NCBI GenBank assembly: GCA_035610365.1
Contig: CM069435.1
Location: 60,881,389-60,945,388 of the forward strand
Source of the DNA: Aquatica leii
Lineage: Eukaryota; Arthropoda; Insecta; Coleoptera; Lampyridae
DNA: 64,000 bases
Direction: 5' to 3'
Each line of letters starts with the position of its first letter. The stretch's first letter is position 1. The notes below the pieces were generated by a model, which was not told the DNA's origin, did no database searches, and saw nothing but the letters and a program-made list of their open reading frames with translations. Shown one piece after another: positions 56,421 to 64,000 of the stretch. The translations under genes and the position numbers were made by a program.

Positions 56421-59400
56421 ATTACTAGCTTGTATAATTTCATCAACTATTTCTTATGTGTACCGTTTGTTGACTATATTTTGCTTAAGTAGCAAATGTT
56501 TCTGCTAACCAAATATAATATTGTATTAGTATTTTTGGAAAATTTTATCTGTAGTCTGTAGTCTACATTAGTACATTGTCTTTTCGAGAAAGTATTAATC
56601 AAAGAGAACGTTTTTATGATATTGGCGGATGATTTAGGTTTATGAGGATAAACTTACACACTGAATTATACACAGCTAGCATATTATACTCACTAGTGTT
56701 ATGATGATGCACTTTTCTATAGATGTAAGATAGATGTAGTAATATGGCTAAGGATTGGAAGTCTCTAAAGTGGGTCGTATCTTGGAATTCAGAAATAATG
56801 TCATTATGTTATTCTACTGAATATCAACATAACGAAAATGACAAAAAAATTATCCTTGTACTTAGTTTGCTCTAGAGATGTTTCTTATAAGATAGAGTTC
56901 GATCAACGGTTTTCTGTAAGAGTTTTGGTTAATCAACATATGGTATCATTTTGGTGAAAATTAATTATTCTTGTTATTTGTTAATATAAAAACAAAAAGC
57001 TTTAGCTTTGGTGATACTTGTACAAAGTCTCTGTTTCTGAAAATACTCGGTCTTGATGCGTAAGGATTCTTCAAACTTGATCTCTGCTATGTTGTATAAT
57101 TCGCATATCAAGTTTCAGTCGACTGTTACGATCCAGTCTAAAACACACTTATTTTACAGGATGTCGTTTTAAAACTATATAAGTGATCCTGGTATACAAT
57201 ATATTTCTGGTAGCTTGTATCTACGGCTCTGCAAGTTGAAAACCGGTAATTCTCAAAGTGATCGTTTGATTTGACAGATTTGAATAACACTTGAGTCTTG
57301 CTGCGCCTAGTTCATTCGTAATATTGGAGTCTTCATGTTCTTAAAAAATATTCCGCTCGGAGTCTTTTTGGATGTGTCTTTTCTGGAAAGTTTAGATTTG
57401 ACTGGTAACTTTTGATAGACAGGTTGTTAAAATGCAAAATCTTCACGGCATCCTCATACATCGCGAAGCAGAAACTGATCTTTGCTATGGAACACCATAT
57501 CCGCATACTTTGTCTACGTATTCAGCCTTCATTAATGGCACACTTACCTCTTAGAAGTACATTGAGCAAGTGTAGTGTTGTAATTCACTCTTACTTTTTA
57601 ATTATTTCCTTCATAAATTAAACATTTATTCTATAATAAAAACTGACAAAAACCAAATATGCAATTGAGAATAATTTTATGACTCAATGTTTAAAATTTT
57701 TATTATCGGTTTTTGTATATTTTTATAAAATTACAAAAATATTTAAATTAAAATGAAACAAAAAGCAGATATAAAGCAAAATGATTTCATTTAGATTTCA
57801 ACAGAGTTAAATAAAGAAATCATTAACACGTATAGCTTAAAGCGTCGAAACTGTGGCGCATTTAATTTTTTTGGAACCATTATTTTTTAATGTTTGCAAT
57901 CATTCAATATTGTTTCAATATTTTACTTACAACGTTATTTAGACAGTAGTAGTCTAAACATTAGTTAAAGTCCTTAATTCCGGATTGCCGCATTAAATTT
58001 TCTTTGCATTGTTTACTTTATAAAAAGAATTTAAATTACAGAAGCTTTCTTTATCTTCGAAAAGATTTATTTTACTGAAAGCTTTTGTCAGTGTTCTAAT
58101 GCCAATTTTTACGTTTTAAATAAGTTTTTTTTCTTATAAAGATTTAAAAAAAGCGAAGGTGTTGATTTATAGTAATGTAATTCGAAGTAGAATTATTTTT
58201 GAGTTTGTTTGTATAAGTATTGAATTGATGATGCTAGTTACAAGCTTAACTGCAACAAGCTGGAAAGTACATTTGGCAACGCGTCACTTGTCAGAATTCG
58301 ATACATTGCAGTGAGTTTTTAGAAAAACAAACACATTGTTTAATAGTTGGAAGCACTTCCTAATATTTGTGTTACTGATGTCAATATGAATTTAAAAATA
58401 TCTTTCTTGGGGTAAACTAATTTACAACGCTTAATTATAATAGATCGGTCAAGGTTAACATTTGTTTAAGTAAGTTCTAAAATAATGTTTGTTTTTGTCA
58501 GATTTTTACATAATTTAAACGAGTTTATTTTTTGAATTTTTTATTTATTTGTTAATGCTGTGGAAGAGTATTTTTTTGTAATAACTAAAGACAATGCTTA
58601 TTAATCATCATAGTTGCAACGTATTATTACGGAGGCGACTGTTTTGAGTGGCACGGAATTGGGACACAATAATTAAATAGGCGTCTACTTTGCATTATGT
58701 CTATGAAGTATATACTCAGTTGGCAGGTCTGTAGACTCCCTCGCATCTATATTAAAAATAGTAACAGCGGCCCCTGGAGTTGGCCATGTACTCTACACAC
58801 ATACGATGTTGTATGTATATGCTAAGAACGGAACAATAAATGATCAAACTGTTAAGAAAGTACATTACCGCATTCCTGTTTCAGCATATTTTCCGGTTTG
58901 CTTTTCTGCATGTAAATTCAAATCTTTAAAATTTATATTGTAATGAATTGTTATTAGACAGAGTTATTTATACGGTTTACGAGTTTACGCATATTAGGAT
59001 CACAATAGTTTCTGTGTTTCGAGGATAAAAATGTTTTAAATAAGTCGTAGATTGCGATGCATTAAAAATAAAGCAAACGAGACTTTGATGATTAAGGACC
59101 AGAAGTGAATTTTTTGAAGATCTAATCAACTCTTGTTTTTCTCAAGGAAGTAATCTGTCATAATACTCGGTTGAAAATGACGAGTTTTTGACTAAACCTG
59201 AGCAAGTGTTCTATACATACATTTTAAAAATAATCTCTTAAACACCTAGTTCTTCAAAATACATCTAATGAAACAACATGCTTTATTTATTGTTTTATTG
59301 TAATACTCATGAAAGTACGGATGACAGAATTTAAAAAGGCATTATTGACCAAGGAAGTTTTTATCAAACGAAAAGGTATTTTTTCATGTTACGTTATAAG

Positions 59401-60300
59401 TTGTGTTTTAACTAACTAAAGCGATATATGTATATGAATGTATACCTATTTTTAAATTGGTCACAAATGTGATTAGATGAAATCTGGCAATCGGAAATTG
59501 ATCTATGGCATAGAACGTTGTTTTGTTGAAAGCAAATTTCTACCATGCGTTTGGAATTAACCATATAAATTATGGGTATTTTAAGAATAAATAAATAATT
59601 TTTGTTTTTTATTGTTATGATTATCAACATATAAAAACTTTGCATTTTTTTAAATATTACTAAATTGTCACAATTGTTTTTTTTAAATTCTTAACATGCA
59701 TGTACAAAGAAAAGTCAAACGTAACGATTTTTAAATAAAGTTACAACTTATAAGTATAATATACAATACGAAATATAATTATTTATAGTTCTATTTTACT
59801 CTTATTGCAGAAAAATACTGGGGCAGTCTTACAACTGACATTTTACAACTTGGTACACTTTTGGTGGCAGTAACCAAAAGAGATGAAATAAAAAATATAT
59901 TTTTAATATTTTTTCAACCTGATGCAAATTCGATACATTGCAATAAATGAATCTAACAAAATGACATTTCCCATAAACTGATAGTAGGTAAACAGAAAAA
60001 TCAGTCGCCTTTTTTTGCGGTATACTTTGAGGTGTTTTTTGGTTATGCCAAAACTAATTCTGGTATCTGTGCATGTCAATATATACTTCAGTAGCCTCAA
60101 ATGAGAAGCGAACTGCTAGATAAATAATTGAAGCTCAGGATTATTAAAATTTGTAGCTGCATTCTAAGTCTCAGTCCTAATCTATGTTTTGTGCATCATC
60201 TACATCTAGGTTTTTCTCTCTCATATTTCTTCTTTACTTTCATTCTAGGATCTGCTGGGTCGTTATATCATTTTTTCTAAATGGAATCTTTTGTAACATT
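56421..60300. other. Non-coding stretch
   Basis: No recognised gene. Around 57030-57540 the minus strand has long stretches with few stops (for example ISFCFAMYEDAVKILHF near 57480-57430), which may be an old decayed gene, but I cannot name it. The rest is AT-rich. Confidence 0.35.
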
Positions 60301-60307
60301 CTTACTA

Positions 60308-60446
60308 AAATAGTATATTGAAAAACAAATGTCACAATGAGACTTTTTGCCGCACGAAGACCAGGTTTGCAGACCGACTGAAAGGAGGTCTGCAAATGGT
60401 CGAGTGCGGCAAAAAGAAGTTGTGACATGTGTTTTTCATACTATTT
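60308..60446. repeat. 139 bp snap-back palindrome upstream of the tyrosine recombinase gene
   Basis: Arms share AATAGTAT, GAAAAACA, ATGTCACAA, CTTTTTGCCGCAC, ACCA and TTTGCAGACC in inverted order around a loop of about 12 bases (GACTGAAAGGAG region, 60376-60387). It ends 157 bp before the recombinase start codon. Outer parts match the palindrome at 27112-27251. Confidence 0.85.
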
Positions 60447-60459
60447 TTTCTATTTCGCG
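60444..60459. repeat. Left copy of a 16 bp inverted repeat flanking the recombinase gene
   Basis: TTTTTTCTATTTCGCG here; its exact complement CGCGAAATAGAAAAAA lies at 62122-62137, 260 bp after the gene. Possible element boundary or recombination site. Confidence 0.5.
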
Positions 60460-60603
60460 TGCATTTACTCTAAAATTTTTAATAAATAAAGATCTTAATT
60501 TATTGTCTTTTGTTTTTTTTTTAATTATGTTGGTAATTGTGGCATTTGACAATTCAAATTTGAAATTTTTAATTATTTCTGAATTTAATAAAAAGTTGTA
60601 AAA

Positions 60604-61875
60604 ATGGAATCTCTAAGTTGTACTCCGCCTGACGTAAAAGAACTAGCTAATAAAGCTTTAGATAACTTGATGCCAACGAAATCCCGTGCAAAATATGAAA
60701 AAGAATATAAAAACTTTACAACTTGGTGCGATCAAAACAATGTAAATTCAATTACAGAAAATGTGGTATTGGCGTATTTTCAAAATATGACGCATTTGAA
60801 AAAGTCTTCAACTATGTGGTCCAATTATTCCATGTTGAAAACGTGTCTTAACATAAACAAAAATATTGACATTTCTAAATTTCTAAAAGTGACTGTTTTT
60901 TTGAAAAGAATTTCTAAAAATTATGTGCCTAAAAAATCTAAAGTTCTGGAATTCAAACATATTGAAAAGTTTCTTGTTGAAGCCAATGATGATCGTTATC
61001 TTGCAATGAAAGTAAGTACATACATGTATTAAAGTACACAGTTTATGCAGTAGGCTTTATTAGTGACAGTTTAAGTACCTAAAATTTAATAAAACCTGGT
61101 TTAACTTCATTGATATGTACAACATGTTTTTACTTTCCAGAATGCCTTAATTATAGGATACTCAGGTGCTTGCAGACGTGAAGAGCTAATGTTGTTAAGT
61201 ATTAAGGACATTGAGTTTAAGATGGATTCAATCATAGTATCTATTCCTAAAACTAAAAATAATGTCCCACGAGTATTCGTCATAACTGAACTTACTTGGA
61301 TACATTTAATAAAAAAATATTATCAGCTTCGACCTGCACATACACCACACGATCGGTATTTTCTTACATATCGGGAAGGAAAATGTAGCATTTTACCAAT
61401 AGGAATAAATAAAATAGGACAAATGCCAAAAAGCATTGCTACATTTTTGAATTTATCCAATCCCGAGGATTATACAGGTCACTGTTTTCGACGTAGCTCA
61501 GTCTCCGAATTAGCAAATCGTGGTGGAGATTTAATAACAATAAAAAAACATGGAGGCTGGAAATCGTCAGCAGTTGCTGAGGGCTATATCGATGCTACAA
61601 TAACGAAGAAGTTCGAAGTTGCACAAAAGCTTTCACATCATTTCGCAACATCTACGGTTGTCAAACCTTCAATTTCAACCGATTGTGAAAGTGGGAATAG
61701 CAGTAGCATTGGTAGTACTGAAGCAAAAGAAACATTTAATGTTGTAGAGGTACAATCTGAATCAGAAAGCACAAAAACTATCAAAACACTTCCTGGCTTA
61801 CCTATTTCTATTGGTGATAATTGTACTGTTACAATCAAAATTTATAATAACTGTAAAATTGATAATAATGCATGA
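60604..61875 (+). CDS. Crypton-type tyrosine recombinase, two exons, intact (380 aa)
   Basis: Exon 1 is 60604-61011 (136 codons); a GTAAGT donor at 61012 and a TTTACTTTCCAG acceptor ending at 61140 enclose a 129 bp intron; exon 2 is 61141-61875 (244 codons plus TGA), phase 0 join. Residues about 20-115 form the helical N-terminal core-binding-like region (SRAKYEKEYKNFTTWC, STMWSNYSMLKTCL). The catalytic domain keeps R148 (GACRREEL), a Lys near 173-175 (IPKTKN), H250 and R253 (GHCFRR), W276 (HGGWKS) and nucleophile Y285 (EGYID). The spacings R253 to W276 (23) and W276 to Y285 (9) equal those in Cre. The rest (about 305-380) is Ser/Thr-rich. Tyrosine recombinases cut and rejoin DNA through the Tyr; proteins like this are the sole gene of Crypton transposons, common in insects. 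No stop or shift was found, unlike every other element gene here. A domesticated host gene is the alternative. Start chosen at the first Met; AAA precedes it at -3. Confidence 0.85.
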
Positions 61876-62063
61876 GTTTATTAAAAGTTCGTTAATTTTG
61901 TTCTACTTTATAAACTAACCTTTAAATATCGAAATTAACTGTAATTTAAAGCAAAATAACTTTCATTAATCAGAAAATACAGCTGTAATAAGTTATGTTA
62001 TGGTTTACTGTCAGATAGGGTTTACAGTATTGCAAACTTAAATTTATTTAATCACTACAGCAG

Positions 62064-62088
62064 TACGGAAAGAGAGTCTCTTTCCGTA
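62064..62088. repeat. 25 bp perfect palindrome downstream of the recombinase gene
   Basis: TACGGAAAGAGA, one central base, then its exact complement. CAGTACGG recurs at 62096-62103. It lies between the stop codon and the right 16 bp inverted repeat and could be a hairpin terminator, an element end or a recombinase site. Confidence 0.8.
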
Positions 62089-62121
62089 TCGTTTACAGTA
62101 CGGATATAAGGCTATAACCGT

Positions 62122-62137
62122 CGCGAAATAGAAAAAA
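62122..62137. repeat. Right copy of the 16 bp inverted repeat flanking the recombinase gene
   Basis: CGCGAAATAGAAAAAA, exact complement of 60444-60459. The CG-containing core is rare in this AT-rich DNA. Confidence 0.5.
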
Positions 62138-64000
62138 ACATTTTATGAGTTTGTTTTAGCTGTTAGATACTCGATCTTATTCGTTGTAACACCTATCGTA
62201 TTTTTGCTCTTACGTTTTCACTTGGTCTTTGGTAAATATAATCACATCATATTGATTGATTTCGATACGATATATCATCGATCGTCTATTTTTAAAAATT
62301 AATTTTAAGGTTTTTTGTATTTCAGTCTTATTAATATTAAACGGACTACACGTAATTTCATTCGTTAATAAATTCCCTTCTATTTTCTATTAGTTATATT
62401 TAATTGTTTAGGTAATCTTTCAATCTATGTAATGAAACTAGGGAGCTATTAAGTTTTTGGTATGTGTTCAAAGTCTTAAAAGCAAAAAGAACATTCTGAT
62501 TGCAACTGTTTTAAAAACGCTGAATTTCTTGCTAATGTTTTTATCTTATCTGTTATCTGAATGCGCAGTAATGCAAGTATGATCAAAGCAAACTACATTG
62601 TAATTATCAATTTATTTGTAAGTTACACTTTTAATCGTTGCGAGACAATTGAGGTTAGTTTTACAAAATCAACTCTATTTGACAATAGTTTAATTTAATG
62701 CATTTCTTTTAAAACATTCAAGTTTGTTATTACGGAAACTGAGTAAAGTAACTCGTAAAAGCAATACTACAGAGTGTTTGCAAATAAGAACTCACAGTAA
62801 AGGTCAGCTATGTATTAATTTTTAGTGCAGATAAATCAGTTTGAGCGCTAATCATACTTGGCATGGCATGTAATTGAAATCACATGACATCAGCATGAAA
62901 ATAAGTTATATCTGCACCTACTTATTCATCTGAGGTATCGATCCAATCGCTGTTAACACATAATACCAGCAATTGCAATAAATTTACTGCTATAAGAAAT
63001 ATTCAGCGGTTGCTTTTCTAAGCAGTTTTAACCTATATAACTATTTGAAGAACTTAAATATATATATTTAGACTTTAGTGCACCTGAAAAATGAAGTTTA
63101 ACAGTTGAATTTGCAATTTCTCATATAAGAAAACTGGAGCTTTAGATGTAGGTTTTATATAGAACATAATTTAAGTTGTTGTAGGTCAAATGCTCTAATA
63201 TCTTAATCAATGAGTGCGGTAATGCTATAAATATCATATTGTTCGTATAATCGAATAGTGAGGTCTTACTTTTGGCATCACCTTGTGTTATATGTGCCAA
63301 ATTACTTAGTGATACTAATCGATGCTGTAATTAAATAAACTTAATGGCCACACCACTGAACTTATATTGTTATTTTACGCATTTTAACGAATTTTTGTTT
63401 TTCATTAAAAAACATTTTTAATTCTCATCTTAAAAAAATTATAGATTCAAGTGCAATTATTTTTAGTCTCCAGGTGATATGCAAACATATATTTGATGAT
63501 GTATTCAAGTAGGCACATTTACAGAATTGTGTCTTTGTTTTTCTCTGTTTTAATTTTTCCGAGACGAGAATCTATCTTTTTTATTTTTTTAACATATTTT
63601 TAGATGAAACCAAAGTGTAGTGGAAAAAACCAAATATTTTCAGTATTTAGGCTAAAAATTTGTTGCAATCTGTTTCTTGTTTTGTTTTATGAAAAAATAT
63701 CTCATTTATAATTCGCAAGATAGTGTTGAAATAACTTAATTTTAGGACAATCTTCCAGGAATTAATAATTTATTCTAATTATTGTAACCTAAAATCAAGA
63801 TATTAATGTTTTGATGATGCCTAAATGCGTAACGCATATTTCATAGGAGTTCACACAGTTTAACGACATACTTAAGCATTTCCCCATGACGTGTTATAGT
63901 TAAACGAATATCTTTAGTTCGCATACGCTATTTTACTTGTTTTCTCTAAGTTTATTTACGTTGAGGTAGTAACGCAGCAATATATACTTAGTCTAGTCCA
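62138..64000. other. AT-rich non-coding stretch to the window end
   Basis: No gene, RNA or element structure recognised. Confidence 0.4.

Noticed and set aside
58295-59942. 16 bp direct repeat AATTCGATACATTGCA at 58295 and 59927
   Set aside because: In 64 kb of AT-rich DNA a few 16-base matches are expected by chance; flanks do not align and no structure lies between.
1-64000. Search for tRNA, rRNA and CRISPR arrays
   Set aside because: No T-arm/B-box consensus with a matching acceptor stem and no regularly spaced direct repeats found; the tRNA-Tyr match at 29895-29910 is only a primer site.

Overview
The window is AT-rich eukaryotic nuclear DNA, most likely from an insect and possibly a beetle. 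The evidence is spliced genes with GT..AG introns, a terminal exon matching the PDK1 protein kinase, and a dense set of insect-type transposable elements: BEL/Pao, Ty3/gypsy, LINEs, piggyBac, Tc1/mariner, pogo/Tigger, hAT, PIF/Harbinger, YqaJ-carrying and Crypton types. No prokaryotic features, tRNA genes, rRNA or CRISPR arrays were seen.

Host content is thin. The clearest host exon is the last coding exon of Pdk1 on the + strand (11510-11617), with its 3'UTR after it; the 11.5 kb upstream would be its last intron or introns, filled with element debris. A spliced-looking open exon of unknown identity lies at 36440-36559 (+). A GC-rich coding-like island lies at 34200-34448 (-). A disabled retrocopy of the KH-domain splicing regulator Nova/pasilla lies at 32290-32920.

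Layout, left to right: 1-3.2 kb empty; 3.2-5.3 kb element with TTAA-flanked inverted ends and a three-exon YqaJ nuclease gene; 7.2-7.9 kb piggyBac transposase remnant; 8.5-9.1 kb Tigger-like MITE; 9.9-10.3 kb Tc1/mariner remnant; 11.5 kb Pdk1 3' end; 13.5-17.3 kb long-inverted-repeat transposon with a broken transposase-like gene; 17.4-18.3 kb CGGBP1/hAT-like remnant and a 54 bp palindrome; 19.7-22.2 kb GC-rich-ended element containing a fold-back; 25.6-30.3 kb LINE fragment fused to a BEL/Pao retrotransposon with a tRNA-Tyr primer site; 31.0-31.8 kb Harbinger-type MITE; 37.9-38.6 kb Tigger transposase remnant; 38.7-40.2 kb two hAT-type MITEs with 8 bp target duplications; 41.1-42.7 kb LINE remnant cut by a second long-inverted-repeat element (42.7-44.5 kb); 50.3-51.5 kb mariner remnant beside degenerate tandem repeats; 51.9-56.4 kb Ty3/gypsy element with exact GTAC duplications; 60.6-61.9 kb spliced tyrosine recombinase gene.

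Three things stand out. First, the 380-residue Crypton-type tyrosine recombinase at 60604-61875 is unbroken and keeps a Cre-like catalytic set (R148, H250, R253, W276, Y285). It has a 16 bp inverted repeat on its two flanks and a 139 bp snap-back palindrome just upstream. A related 140 bp snap-back palindrome sits 33 kb away inside the BEL/Pao element. Second, the Ty3/gypsy element carries an OARD1-like macro (ADP-ribosylhydrolase-type) domain between integrase and 3' LTR. Third, three separate structures have inverted arms of about 280-500 bp. Except for the recombinase, almost all element genes are broken by stops, frameshifts or deletions. All family assignments come from reading translations by eye, without database searches.
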